Of a stretch of DNA of 64,000 nucleotides, positions 35,969 through 46,607 are shown piece by piece (positions within the stretch are counted from its first letter, which is position 1; the number at the start of each line of letters is the position of its first letter). Below the pieces are notes generated by a model. The model was not told the origin of the DNA and did no database searches. It worked only from the letters and a program-made list of their open reading frames with translations. The translations under genes and the position numbers were made by a program. Origin of the DNA: Flavonifractor sp. AGMB03687 (GTDB lineage Bacteria; Bacillota; Clostridia; Oscillospirales; Oscillospiraceae); assembly GCF_017811815.1 (NCBI RefSeq), contig NZ_JADKZI010000003.1:62001-126000 (forward strand), in the 5' to 3' direction.

Positions 35969-36637
35969 TTACTCCTTCATGCGGTACAGCCGGCAGGGCC
36001 GGCCGCCGGTATCGTAGTTGACAATGCTGAAGGCCTCCCCCCGCTCCACCAGATAGTTGGCGTAGCGGCGCACCGTCACCACCGACAGATTGGTCTGGCG
36101 GGAAATGGCCTCACTGGGCAGGCCCTGCTCCGGCGCGGCATGGAGGCACTCCCGGATGCGCTGCAGGGTGCTCTCCTGCAGGCCCTTGGGCACGGCGTGC
36201 TCCCCCGTTTCCGGCGGGGCAAACAGCTTGTCCAGCTCCCCCTGGGTCACCGCCTGCCCGGTAACCGCCTCCCGGTGCCGGCAAAAGGTGTCCAGGGCCT
36301 GCTGGAAGCGTTCAAAGGTGAAGGGCTTGACCAGATAGTCCACCACGCCCATCTTCAGCAGCTGGTCCACGGTGGCCACATCGTTGGCAGCGGTGACCAT
36401 GATAGCATCCACCGCCACAGCCCGCTCCCGGAGGGCCCGGAGCAACTCCACCCCGGTGAACAGCGGCATGTATACGTCCAGCACCACCAGGTCCGCCGGG
36501 TTCTGGCACAGCCACTCCAGGGCGGAGCGGCCGTCCTGGAAGGTTTGAACCACCCGAAAGCGGGTATCCTTTTCGGTGAAGGTACGGTCCAGCAGAGAGA
36601 CCATGGGATCGTCCTCCACGATCACAACACGATACAT
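35969..36637 (-). CDS. CitB/DcuR-type response regulator
   Basis: A 222-residue regulator. The receiver domain has EDD at 8-10, phosphoacceptor Asp54 (LVVLDVYMPLFTG) and Lys in VDYLVKPFTFERF. The C-terminal helix-turn-helix contains LPSEAISRQTNLSVVTVRRYANYLVERG, typical of the DcuR/CitB group that governs C4-dicarboxylate or citrate use. AAGGAG stands eight bases before the ATG at 36637, six bases after the kinase stop, so the two are translated as a unit. No dicarboxylate or citrate transport gene is adjacent. Confidence 0.9.
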   Translation of the reverse strand: MYRVVIVEDDPMVSLLDRTFTEKDTRFRVVQTFQDGRSALEWLCQNPADLVVLDVYMPLFTGVELLRALRERAVAVDAIMVTAANDVATVDQLLKMGVVDYLVKPFTFERFQQALDTFCRHREAVTGQAVTQGELDKLFAPPETGEHAVPKGLQESTLQRIRECLHAAPEQGLPSEAISRQTNLSVVTVRRYANYLVERGEAFSIVNYDTGGRPCRLYRMKE

Positions 36638-36642
36638 GCCAA

Positions 36643-38259
36643 TCACTCCTTGTCCGCCGGGGCATCCTCCCGGCAAAAGCTAAGGAAGAACGACGTGCCC
36701 ACGCCGCTCTCCGATTCCACCCGGATCTCTCCGTGGTAGGCCTCCACCACCTCATGGACCAGGGACAGTCCGGTGCCCCGGCTGCGTCCCTTGGTGGACA
36801 CCCCGCGCTGGAACATGGTCCGGCGCAGCTGGGGGGAAATGCCCGGTCCGGTATCCTCCACGCAGAGCAGCAGACTGTCCTCCCCCTCCCGGATGCTCAC
36901 CGAGATCTCCTTGGTGGTACAGCGGGACTGGTTAAGTACCTCAATGGCGTTTTCGATCAGATTGCCCAGGATGGTCACATAGGCCTCCGGCGGCAGCCAG
37001 GGGCTCTCCTCGCTGAGGGTGCTCTCCCGGTCCAGCCGCAGCCGGATGCCCAGCTCGTTGGCCCGGCTGGTCTTGCCCACCAGCAGCGCCGCCACCGAGG
37101 GCTGGCGGATCTGGCTCATGATGCGGCTCACCGCCTCCCGCTGGGTGCGGGTGGTGTCCATGATATACTGCTGGGCCTTGTCCGGCTCGCCGATCTGGAG
37201 CAGGCCCAAAATCACGTGGAGCTTGTTCATAAATTCATGGGTGTAGGCCCGCATGGCCTCCACCATATGCTGCACTCCCGTCAGGTCGTCCGCCATGCGG
37301 GTGAGCTCAGTACGGTTGCGGAAAATGCTCACCGCGCCGGTCAGCGTTCCGTTTTGATAGAGGGGCAGGCGGTCGGCCAGCACCCGGATATCCTTCAGCG
37401 ACTGCATGCTGACATTATACTCTGCCTGACCGGTGCGCAGCACCCGGTCCAGGGTGGAACGGGGATAGACCTCATGCAGCGGATGGCCCAGGGCGGTCTT
37501 CCGGTCCATGGAGAGCATCTCCGCCGCAGCGGCATTGAGGTAGATCACCTTCTCTTCCCCATCGATAGCCAGGATACCCTCCTCCAGCGCATCCAGAATA
37601 TCCTCCCGCTGGTGGAACTGCCGGGCGAAGGCGTCTGGCTCATAGCCGTTCAGGGAGCGTTTGATACTGCGGGACAGCTGCATGGCCAGCAGGCTGCCAA
37701 GCACCGCCGCCACCACGCCCACTGCCAGCAGCCGCAGGGCGGTACCCAGCCCCACCATGGCCATACTGCGGAAGTAGACGCCCACAATAACAAAGCCGAT
37801 GACCGCTCCATCCTCATCCCGCACGGGGGCATAGGCGGAGTGGTCCGAGCCCATGGGGCCGGTCTCATTAAAGGTATAGGGGGCAGCTCCCGCCAGGGCG
37901 CCGGCCTGGGCGGTACCCGAGTAGGGCGTGCCGATCAGGCTCCGGTCGGGCACATAGAGCAGAGTGGACTGGGTGTCCCCCACCAGGATCAGGTCGATGT
38001 CCGATGTACGCTCCGTGGTCTCATCCAGATAGTCGGCCAGCTCCTCCGCCGTACATGTCCCCTGCAGGGCCTCCCGAAGCATGGGTACCCGGGAGAGGAT
38101 GGAGGCGGAGTTGAGCAGATTGTTGTCCAGAGCCCGCTGCTCACTGCGCAGGGTGAAATAGAGGGTACCTGCCAGAGAGAGGGCAATGGACACGATAACA
38201 ACAATCAGATTCATCCGCATCAGCCGGGCGCGGATGGAAGTCGGGGCCTGTGTGGGCAT
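36643..38259 (-). CDS. DcuS/CitA-type sensor histidine kinase
   Basis: A 538-residue kinase. It has a membrane segment at about 16-36, an extracytoplasmic PAS-like sensor (37-170, with VPDRSLIGTPYSGT), a second membrane segment (173-195), a cytosolic PAS (215-320, EEGILAIDGEEKVIYLNAAAAEML), and the SPOB-type phosphoacceptor helix with His341 in AYTHEFMNKLHVILGLLQ. The ATPase domain has NLIENAIEVL, VEDTGPGIS and GRSRGTGLSLVHEVV. DcuS/CitA kinases sense carboxylates directly. AAAGGAGG precedes the ATG. It is an orphan pair in this window; the GntP permease is about 9 kb away. Confidence 0.93.
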   Translation of the reverse strand: MPTQAPTSIRARLMRMNLIVVIVSIALSLAGTLYFTLRSEQRALDNNLLNSASILSRVPMLREALQGTCTAEELADYLDETTERTSDIDLILVGDTQSTLLYVPDRSLIGTPYSGTAQAGALAGAAPYTFNETGPMGSDHSAYAPVRDEDGAVIGFVIVGVYFRSMAMVGLGTALRLLAVGVVAAVLGSLLAMQLSRSIKRSLNGYEPDAFARQFHQREDILDALEEGILAIDGEEKVIYLNAAAAEMLSMDRKTALGHPLHEVYPRSTLDRVLRTGQAEYNVSMQSLKDIRVLADRLPLYQNGTLTGAVSIFRNRTELTRMADDLTGVQHMVEAMRAYTHEFMNKLHVILGLLQIGEPDKAQQYIMDTTRTQREAVSRIMSQIRQPSVAALLVGKTSRANELGIRLRLDRESTLSEESPWLPPEAYVTILGNLIENAIEVLNQSRCTTKEISVSIREGEDSLLLCVEDTGPGISPQLRRTMFQRGVSTKGRSRGTGLSLVHEVVEAYHGEIRVESESGVGTSFFLSFCREDAPADKE

Positions 38260-38432
38260 GAAGATCCGCCTCCTTTGCTATCAGTATAGGAAAAACCGCA
38301 GGTCCTGTCAAACGCGCCCACCCGTTCCCCTCAGGCTCTCTGCGCCCAATATACTGTTACACTTTCTTTTCGGTAAGCTGTAAAAAGGTGGATTTCTGTC
38401 AATTTTCAATACTTTTTTTACTTTCAAAAGAC

Positions 38433-38461
38433 TTACGAAAAATTTGCTTCGGTAGTAAGAT
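38433..38461 (+). promoter_or_regulatory. Candidate promoter of the atp operon
   Basis: TTACGA (38433-38438), 17 bases, TAAGAT (38456-38461). It is moderate in strength and the only good candidate in the AT-rich leader. Confidence 0.5.
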
Positions 38462-38488
38462 AGCCCCTGCGAAAACGAGGTGATGTGT

Positions 38489-39184
38489 TTGGAGGCATTC
38501 AAGGAATCCCTGGTGGAAGAGCTGGGGAACCGCACCGCGTTCACGATCCCGCTGTTCGGAGGTATTCCGGTGGCGGATTCCGTCGTGGTGACGTGGATCG
38601 TCATGGTGGCGCTGCTGGTGGCGGCGCTGCTGCTGACCCGGAACCTGAGCGTTCGCAATCCGGGTAAGGTGCAGATCGCCCTGGAGAGCGCCGTGCAGTT
38701 CCTCAACGGCTTCGTCAAGACCAACATCGGTGCCCACTGGCGGCCCTTCGCTCCCTGGCTGGGAACGGTGGCGCTGTACATCGGCTTTGCCAATATCATC
38801 GGCATCTTTGGTCTGACGCCCCCCACGAAGGACATCAGCGTGACCACGGCGCTGGCTCTGATGAGCATGCTGCTCATCTACGGCGCACAGTTCCGGTACA
38901 ACGGGTTGCTTGGCGGACTGAAAAAATTCGCCGCACCCATGCCGCTGCTGCTGCCCATCAACCTGATGGAGGTTATCATCCGGCCCCTGGCGCTGTGTAT
39001 GCGTCTGTTCGGCAATGTGCTGGGCGCCTTCATCATCATGGAGATGCTCAAGTTCGTAGCCCCGGTGATCCTGCCGGCGGTGTTCAGCATCTACTTCGAC
39101 CTGTTTGACGGGTTGATCCAAATGGTCGTCTTTGTGTTCCTGACCACGCTGTTCACCGGCGAGGGCATCAAAGAGGAAGAGTAA
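38489..39184 (+). CDS. atpB: F-type ATP synthase subunit a
   Basis: Membrane stator subunit forming the ion half-channels of F0; 231 residues with five to six hydrophobic helices. PLALCMRLFGNVLGAFIIMEML carries the essential Arg of the a/c interface, and the C-terminal helix LIQMVVFVFLTTLFTGE is typical. Start choice: GAGGTG lies at 38477-38482. The TTG at 38489 has proper spacing, while ATG at 38483 and GTG at 38480 overlap that site; annotators may prefer 38483. First gene of atpBEFHAGDC; no atpI is seen upstream. Confidence 0.95.
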   Translation: MEAFKESLVEELGNRTAFTIPLFGGIPVADSVVVTWIVMVALLVAALLLTRNLSVRNPGKVQIALESAVQFLNGFVKTNIGAHWRPFAPWLGTVALYIGFANIIGIFGLTPPTKDISVTTALALMSMLLIYGAQFRYNGLLGGLKKFAAPMPLLLPINLMEVIIRPLALCMRLFGNVLGAFIIMEMLKFVAPVILPAVFSIYFDLFDGLIQMVVFVFLTTLFTGEGIKEEE

Positions 39185-39219
39185 TCCAAAAAACATTTGA
39201 TTGACTGGAGGAAATTATC

Positions 39220-39438
39220 ATGTCTATGGCTATCATTGCTGCTGCTGTCGCAGTCTTCACCGGCATCGGCGCCGGTATCGGCATCGGTTTCGCCACCGGC
39301 AAGGCCAGCGAGGCCATTGCCCGTCAGCCCGAGGCTTCCGGCAAGATCAACAGTGCCCTGCTGCTGGGCTGTGCTCTGGCAGAAGGTACCGCCATCTTCG
39401 GCTTCATCACCGCTCTGCTCATCATCTTCGTCGGTTAA
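39220..39438 (+). CDS. atpE: F-type ATP synthase subunit c
   Basis: A 72-residue hairpin proteolipid of the rotor ring. Two hydrophobic helices flank the polar loop ATGKASEAIARQPEAS. The ion-binding Glu is in CALAEGTAIFG. Known Na+-type subunits have Gln in helix 1 and Ser-Thr after this Glu. Here the matching positions read GIGIGF (Ile) and EGT, so proton coupling is more likely. GGAGGAAA precedes the ATG. Confidence 0.96.
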   Translation: MSMAIIAAAVAVFTGIGAGIGIGFATGKASEAIARQPEASGKINSALLLGCALAEGTAIFGFITALLIIFVG

Positions 39439-39452
39439 AGGGGGCGTCCCCA

Positions 39453-39941
39453 ATGCTGGAGTTCCATCTTTCCACCATTCTCTTTACCATCGTCAACCTG
39501 CTGGTGCTCTTCCTGCTGATGAAGAAGTTCCTCTTCGCCCGGGTCAATGCCGTGCTGGAGCAGCGGGCTGCCCTGGTCAAGCAGGAGATCTCCTCTGCCG
39601 AGGACAACAACCGCCAGGCTCAGGAGCTGAAGGCCCAGTATGAGGGCAAGCTGACCGACGCCCGGCACGAGGCTGCCAAGATCGTAGCCGAGGCCCAGAA
39701 CCGGGCCCAGCGGGTGTACGAGGGCAAGATGGCCGAGGCCGAGACCGACGCCAAGCGGCTGCGCAGCGAGGCGGAGGCCCAGATCCTCACCGAGCGGGAC
39801 GCCATGCTGCGGGGCGCCCGCAATGAGGTGGCCTCCCTGGCCCTGCTGGCCGCCGCCAAGGTGGCCCAGCGGTCCATGGACAGCGACGACGACAAGGCCC
39901 TGGTAGATACATTCCTGTCGGAAGTGGGTGAGCAGGCATGA
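39453..39941 (+). CDS. atpF: F-type ATP synthase subunit b
   Basis: Peripheral stalk subunit of 162 residues. One N-terminal membrane helix (LSTILFTIVNLLVLFLLMKKFLF-type, residues 6-28) is followed by a long charged coiled coil (ALVKQEISSAEDNNRQAQELKAQ onward). AGGGGG stands before the ATG. Ends with an ATGA overlap with atpH. Confidence 0.94.
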   Translation: MLEFHLSTILFTIVNLLVLFLLMKKFLFARVNAVLEQRAALVKQEISSAEDNNRQAQELKAQYEGKLTDARHEAAKIVAEAQNRAQRVYEGKMAEAETDAKRLRSEAEAQILTERDAMLRGARNEVASLALLAAAKVAQRSMDSDDDKALVDTFLSEVGEQA

Positions 39942-40462
39942 ACGAGCTGGCTCGCCGCTATGCGGAGGCGCTCTACCAGGTCTCGCCCAATGAGGAGGCC
40001 CTGCGCACCACCGCCCAGGCGCTGATGGAGGACGCCGCTCTGTGGGAGTCCCTCCGCTCTCCCGCCATCCAGGCCTGGGAGAAGGAGCGGGTGCTGGCCC
40101 GACTGCCCCAGCTGGACGGCCACGGCCTGCTACTGCGCTTCTACTGCCTGCTGGCCCGGAAGGGCCGCATGGCCCTTCTGCCCGACATTCTGGAGGCCTT
40201 TCATGACAAGGCCCTGGCCCAGCGCGGGGCGGCCCGCTGCCGCCTGACCTGCGTCCGTGCCCCCGGCGCGGAGGAGCTGGAGAAGCTGAAAAAGGCCCTG
40301 TGCCGGCTCCATCACAAGCAGGACGTGGTCTTTGACGTGCATACCGACCCAGCTTTGCTGGGCGGCTTCACGCTGGAGATCGAAGGCGTGACCTATGACA
40401 AGAGCGTCCGCGGGGCGCTGGCCGGCCTGACCCGGCAACTGGAAGAGAGGCGAATGGCATGA
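39938..40462 (+). CDS. atpH: F-type ATP synthase subunit delta
   Basis: A 174-residue soluble subunit linking the b stalk to the top of F1. The N terminus [14 protein letters not shown] and the C-terminal [28 protein letters not shown] fit OSCP/delta. The ATGA overlaps on both sides indicate coupled translation with atpF and atpA. Confidence 0.94.
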   Translation: MNELARRYAEALYQVSPNEEALRTTAQALMEDAALWESLRSPAIQAWEKERVLARLPQLDGHGLLLRFYCLLARKGRMALLPDILEAFHDKALAQRGAARCRLTCVRAPGAEELEKLKKALCRLHHKQDVVFDVHTDPALLGGFTLEIEGVTYDKSVRGALAGLTRQLEERRMA

Positions 40463-41979
40463 AAACCAAACCCGAAGAGATCGTCTCCATCCTGCGGGAG
40501 GAGATTCAAGCATATGATACCCGCGTCCGGCGGGACGAGACCGGCACCGTGCTGGAGGTTGGCGACGGCATCGCCACCGTTTACGGTCTGGACAAGGCGG
40601 TGTACGGCGAGCTGGTGGAGCTGGACACCGGCGTGAAGGGCATGGTCATGAACCTGGCCCGGGACAGCGTGGGCGTGGTTCTGCTGGGCAGCGACGCCGG
40701 CGTCCGGGAGGGCACCGTGGTGCGCCGCACCGGTCATCCCGCCGATGTGCCCGTGGGCGACGGCCTGGTGGGCCGCGTGGTGGACGTGCTGGGCCAGCCC
40801 ATCGACGGTCTGGGCCCCATCAACGCCACTGAGACCCGTCCCATCGAGCATGAGGCCAGCAGCGTAGTCAGCCGTGAGCCCGTCAACGTGCCCCTGCAGA
40901 CCGGCATTCTGGCCATCGACGCCATGGTGCCCATCGGCCGTGGCCAGCGTGAGCTCATCATCGGCGACCGGCAGACCGGCAAGACCGCCATTGCCGTGGA
41001 TGCCATCCTGAACCAGAAGGGCCAGGACGTGATCTGCATCTACGTGGCCATCGGCCAGAAGGCCTCCACCGTGGCCCGCATCCAGGACACCCTGAAGAAG
41101 CACGGCGCCATGGATTACTCCATCATCGTGTCCTCAACCGCCAGTGAGTCCGCCCCCCTGCAGTACATCGCCCCCTACTCCGGCGCCGCCATGGGCGAGT
41201 ACTTCATGAGTAAGGGCAAGGATGTGCTCATCGTCTACGACGATCTGAGCAAGCACGCGGTGGCTTACCGTACCCTGTCTCTGCTGCTCAAGCGGTCCCC
41301 CGGCCGTGAGGCCTACCCCGGCGACGTGTTCTACCTGCACTCCCGTCTGCTGGAGCGTGCCTGCCGCCTTACCAAGGAGTACGGCGGCGGCTCCATGACC
41401 GCTCTGCCCATCATCGAGACCCAGGCCGGCGACGTGTCGGCCTACATCCCCACCAACGTCATTTCCATCACCGACGGCCAGATCTATCTGGAAAACGACC
41501 TGTTCTTCTCCGGCCAGCGCCCCGCCGTCAACGTGGGCCTGTCGGTGTCCCGTGTGGGCGGCTCCGCCCAGACCCGGGCCATCAAGAAGACCGCCGGTAC
41601 CCTGCGTATTGATCTGGCCCGGTTCCGGGAGCTGGAGGTGTTCACCCAGTTCGCCTCCGATCTGGACCCCGCCACTCAGCAGGCCCTGGACCACGGCCGC
41701 CGTCTGCTGGAGCTGCTCAAGCAGCCCCTGTACCACCCCATGCCGGTGAGCCGCCAGGCTATGATCCTCTACGTGGCCACCAACGGTCTGGTGGACGACG
41801 TGCCGCTGGACAAGGTCCGCTCCTTCGTGCTGGACTTCGCCCAGGAGATGGAGCAGGAGCACGCCGATGTGGTGGATGAGATCGAATCCACCGGAAACCT
41901 CAGCGGTCCCGCCATCGAGACCATTCGCTCGGTGCTGGAGGACGCCAAGAAGCGGGTGAGTGCCACATGGCAAGCATAA
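40459..41979 (+). CDS. atpA: F-type ATP synthase subunit alpha
   Basis: Non-catalytic nucleotide-binding subunit of F1; 506 residues. Walker A is [13 protein letters not shown] near residue 169. [17 protein letters not shown] is the alpha signature. The N-terminal beta barrel includes [25 protein letters not shown]. Starts in an ATGA overlap and ends overlapping atpG by 13 bases. Confidence 0.98.
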   Translation: MKTKPEEIVSILREEIQAYDTRVRRDETGTVLEVGDGIATVYGLDKAVYGELVELDTGVKGMVMNLARDSVGVVLLGSDAGVREGTVVRRTGHPADVPVGDGLVGRVVDVLGQPIDGLGPINATETRPIEHEASSVVSREPVNVPLQTGILAIDAMVPIGRGQRELIIGDRQTGKTAIAVDAILNQKGQDVICIYVAIGQKASTVARIQDTLKKHGAMDYSIIVSSTASESAPLQYIAPYSGAAMGEYFMSKGKDVLIVYDDLSKHAVAYRTLSLLLKRSPGREAYPGDVFYLHSRLLERACRLTKEYGGGSMTALPIIETQAGDVSAYIPTNVISITDGQIYLENDLFFSGQRPAVNVGLSVSRVGGSAQTRAIKKTAGTLRIDLARFRELEVFTQFASDLDPATQQALDHGRRLLELLKQPLYHPMPVSRQAMILYVATNGLVDDVPLDKVRSFVLDFAQEMEQEHADVVDEIESTGNLSGPAIETIRSVLEDAKKRVSATWQA

Positions 41980-42848
41980 AGGAGATCCGTACCCACATCA
42001 AGAGCGTGGAGCAGACCCTGAAGATCACCAACGCCATGTATCTCATCTCCTCCTCCAACCTGCGGAAGGCCCGCAAGCAGCTCACCGATGTGGAACCCTA
42101 CTTCATGAAGATCGAGGCTACCATCTCCGACATCCTGCACCACTCCCCGGAGATCAGCCACGTCTTCTTTGACAAGCGCCCCGGCGTGCAGCCGGAGGAC
42201 CGCAAGATCGGCTACATCGTCATCACCGGCGACAAGGGTCTGGCCGGTGCCTACAACCACAACATTCTAAAGCTGGCCGAGCAGAAGATGAGCCAGAGCG
42301 CCCACACCAGCCTGTTTGTGGTGGGCCAGGTGGGCCGCTCTTACTTTCAGGAGCACGGGGTGCCCATCGACGTGGAGTTCCTCTACACTGCCCAGGACCC
42401 CAACATGGGCCGTGCCCGGGACATGGCCGAGCTGATGATCGACCTCTATCTGGAGGAACAGCTGGACGAGGTCTACATCATCTTCACCAAGATGGTCAAC
42501 TCCTTCCAGATGGAGCCCACCATTCACAAGCTGCTCCCCCTGGATCCCGATGTGTTTCCGGAGTACGATAAGAATCGGGATACCTACAACCGGGACGTGG
42601 CCTATGTGCCCTCCGTCAAGGCGGTCATGGACCGTCTGGTCCCCGGTTACGTCAAGGGCGACATCTTCGGCGCGCTGGTGGAATCCTACTGCTCCGAGCA
42701 GAATTCCCGCATGACCGCCATGAAGTCCTCCAGCGACAACGCCCGGGCCATGCTGCAGACCCTGAATCTGTCCTACAACCGGGCCCGGCAGGCCGCTATC
42801 ACCCAGGAGATCACCGAGGTGGTGGGCGGCGCTCAGGCCGCTCTATGA
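41967..42848 (+). CDS. atpG: F-type ATP synthase subunit gamma
   Basis: Central rotor shaft of F1; 293 residues, two long terminal helices around a Rossmann-like middle. The N terminus [31 protein letters not shown] and the C-terminal [36 protein letters not shown] are typical. [12 protein letters not shown] is the usual ITSDRGLCGAYN motif. Confidence 0.96.
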   Translation: MASIKEIRTHIKSVEQTLKITNAMYLISSSNLRKARKQLTDVEPYFMKIEATISDILHHSPEISHVFFDKRPGVQPEDRKIGYIVITGDKGLAGAYNHNILKLAEQKMSQSAHTSLFVVGQVGRSYFQEHGVPIDVEFLYTAQDPNMGRARDMAELMIDLYLEEQLDEVYIIFTKMVNSFQMEPTIHKLLPLDPDVFPEYDKNRDTYNRDVAYVPSVKAVMDRLVPGYVKGDIFGALVESYCSEQNSRMTAMKSSSDNARAMLQTLNLSYNRARQAAITQEITEVVGGAQAAL

Positions 42849-42865
42849 GCGCCATTTTAACGTAA

Positions 42866-44296
<1,431 letters not shown>

Positions 44297-44701
44297 ATGG
44301 CCGAGACCAGCACCTTCTACCTGGAGATCATCACCCCCGAGCGCCAGTTTTACATCGGTCCCGCCGAGGCCCTGGTGCTCCCCGCTGTGGATGGTGAAAT
44401 GGGGATCTATCCCGGCCATGAGCCGGTGGTCACTGCCATCGAGCCCGGCGAGCTGCGCTACAAGGTGGATGGCAAGTGGGAGCCCGCCGCGGTGGGCTCC
44501 GGCTTTGCCGAGATCAAGCCGGATTACGTGATCCTGCTGGTGGGCTTTGCCGAACACCCCGAGGAGATCGACGAGAAACGGGCCGAGGCTGCCAAAAAGC
44601 GGGCCGAGGAACGCCTGCGTCAGAAGCAGAGCATCCACGAGTACTACCACTCCAAGGCCGCCCTGGCCCGGGCCATGGCCCGCCTCAAAACCCGCCGTTA
44701 A
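44297..44701 (+). CDS. atpC: F-type ATP synthase subunit epsilon
   Basis: A 134-residue regulatory subunit with an N-terminal beta sandwich (FYLEIITPERQFYIGPAEALVLPAVDGEMGIYPGHEPVVTAI-type) and a C-terminal helical hairpin rich in Arg/Lys. It starts directly at the atpD stop and ends the operon. Confidence 0.95.
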   Translation: MAETSTFYLEIITPERQFYIGPAEALVLPAVDGEMGIYPGHEPVVTAIEPGELRYKVDGKWEPAAVGSGFAEIKPDYVILLVGFAEHPEEIDEKRAEAAKKRAEERLRQKQSIHEYYHSKAALARAMARLKTRR

Positions 44702-44714
44702 TCCTAAGAAAAAT

Positions 44715-44744
44715 GCCCAACTCCGTGTGGAGTTGGGCGTTTTT
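44715..44744. terminator. Bidirectional terminator after the atp operon
   Basis: GCCCAACTCC pairs with GGAGTTGGGC around GTGT, then GTTTTT. The left side carries an A-run for the converging ABC operon. Confidence 0.93.
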
Positions 44745-44756
44745 GTTGTTATAGGC

Positions 44757-46607
44757 TCAGCTGGCCTCGCTCTCTTCAAACTGGGCATTGTACAGTCCGG
44801 CGTAGAAGCCGCCCTTGTCCAGCAGCTCCTGATGGGTGCCCTGCTCCACAATGTCGCCGTCCTTCATCACCAGGATGAGGTCGGCCTCCTTGATGGTAGA
44901 CAGCCGGTGGGCGATCACAAAGGAGGTGCGCCCCTTCATCAGGTTGTTCATGGCGGCCTGGATCAGGTGCTCGGTACGGGTATCCACCGAAGAGGTGGCT
45001 TCGTCCAGGATCAGAATCCGGTTGTCCGCCAGAATGGCCCGGGCGATGGTCAGCAGCTGCTTCTGGCCCTGGGACACGTTGGAGGCGTCCTCATTTAGCT
45101 CCATCTGGTAGCCACCGGGCAGAGTCTGGATGAAGTGGTGAACGTGGGCCGCCTTGGCGGCGGCGATGACCTCTTCATCGGTGGCATCCAGCCGTCCGTA
45201 GCGGATGTTCTCCATGATGGTGCCCTTGAACAGCCAGGTGTCCTGGAGCACCATGCCGAAGGCCTCCCGCAGCTTGGTGCGGTTGAATTCCCGCACGTCG
45301 TGGCCGTCCACCCGGATAGCGCCGCCGTCCACGTCGTAGAACCGCATGAGCAGCTTGACCATGGTGGTCTTGCCCGCGCCGGTGGGGCCCACGATGGCCA
45401 CCATCTGGCCCGGCTTCACCTGGGCGGAGAAGTCGTGGATGATGGTCTTTTCCGGCACATAGCCGAACTTCACGTGCTCAAACTCCACCGCGCCGGTCAG
45501 CTGGTCGGCGGTAACGGGGCAGGCGTCGGTCTGGCTTTCCTCCTCCTCGGCCAGGAACTCAAAGACCCGCTCGGCGGCGGCGGCCATGGACTGGAGCATA
45601 TTGGACACCTGGGCGATCTGGGTCACCGGCTGGGTGAACTGCCGCAGGTACTGAATGAAAGCCTGGATGTCGCCCACCGTGATGGCGCCGGTCACCGCCA
45701 GCATGGAGCCCACCACCGCCACGGCCACATAGCCCAGGTTGCCTACGAAGGTCATGATGGGCTGCATCATACCGGAGAGGAACTGGCTCAGCCAGGCCGA
45801 CTTGAAGAGGACGGCGTTGGTCTGGTCAAACTCCCTGACCACTTCCTCCTCCCGGTTGAAGGCCCGCACCACACTGTGGCCGGAGTAGGTCTCCTCCACC
45901 TGGCCGTTGATCTTGCCCAGATACTTCTGCTGGGCCACAAAGTACTTCTGGCTGTGCTTGACCACCAGCATCACCAGGCCTGCCGACACCGGAAGGATGA
46001 CCAGGGCGATGAGGGTCATCAGCGGGGAGATGGTAAGCATCATCACCAGCACGCCGATGAGAGTGGTCACCGAGGTAATGAGGGTAGTCACCGACTGGTT
46101 CAGGCTCTGTCCCAGGGTATCCACATCGTTGGTGATACGGGAGAGAACCTCGCCCACGGTACGGGACTCAAAATACTTCATGGGCATGCGGTGGATTTTC
46201 TCCGAGATATCACGCCGCAGGCCGTAGCAGGTCTTCTGGGTGACCCCGCTCATGATCCAGCCCTGGAGCAGAGAGAAGCCCGCGCTGATCAGGTAGAGGA
46301 TGATGAGCATCAACAAAATCTGCCCGATCTTGCCAAAGTCGATACCGCCGCTTCCCTGGACCTTGGACACTAAGCCGGTAAAGATCTCGGTGGTGGCCTG
46401 AGACAAAACCTTGGGTCCTACAATATTGAAAATGGTAGAGCATATGGCGAAGATGCCCACCAGAGCCAGCTGAAGCTTGAACCGGCCCATATGGGAGAAC
46501 AGTTTCTTCACCGTACCCTTGAAATCCTTGGCCTTCTCACCGGGTACGCCCGGGCCTCTGTGGCCCATGGGCCCCCGGGGACGGGCCGCAGTATGCCGCT
46601 CACTCAT
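44757..46607 (-). CDS. ABC exporter half-transporter (second subunit)
   Basis: A 616-residue membrane-ATPase fusion. A Pro/Gly/Arg-rich N-terminal tail (SERHTAARPRGPMGHRGPG) leads into six membrane helices. The ATPase domain has GPTGAGKTTMVKL, NVSQGQKQLLTIARA and ILILDEATSSVDTRTE, with all catalytic residues including His in IAHRLSTI. The ATG at 46607 shares an ATGA with the preceding gene and has GGGAGGTG upstream; the longer frame to 46673 lies inside that gene. With its partner it should form a heterodimeric multidrug or lipid exporter. Confidence 0.93.
   Translation of the reverse strand: MSERHTAARPRGPMGHRGPGVPGEKAKDFKGTVKKLFSHMGRFKLQLALVGIFAICSTIFNIVGPKVLSQATTEIFTGLVSKVQGSGGIDFGKIGQILLMLIILYLISAGFSLLQGWIMSGVTQKTCYGLRRDISEKIHRMPMKYFESRTVGEVLSRITNDVDTLGQSLNQSVTTLITSVTTLIGVLVMMLTISPLMTLIALVILPVSAGLVMLVVKHSQKYFVAQQKYLGKINGQVEETYSGHSVVRAFNREEEVVREFDQTNAVLFKSAWLSQFLSGMMQPIMTFVGNLGYVAVAVVGSMLAVTGAITVGDIQAFIQYLRQFTQPVTQIAQVSNMLQSMAAAAERVFEFLAEEEESQTDACPVTADQLTGAVEFEHVKFGYVPEKTIIHDFSAQVKPGQMVAIVGPTGAGKTTMVKLLMRFYDVDGGAIRVDGHDVREFNRTKLREAFGMVLQDTWLFKGTIMENIRYGRLDATDEEVIAAAKAAHVHHFIQTLPGGYQMELNEDASNVSQGQKQLLTIARAILADNRILILDEATSSVDTRTEHLIQAAMNNLMKGRTSFVIAHRLSTIKEADLILVMKDGDIVEQGTHQELLDKGGFYAGLYNAQFEESEAS

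Noticed and set aside
34244-36739. 831-codon frame opposite the unknown gene and the response regulator
   Set aside because: Crosses two real genes and their gap; no ribosome site or domains.
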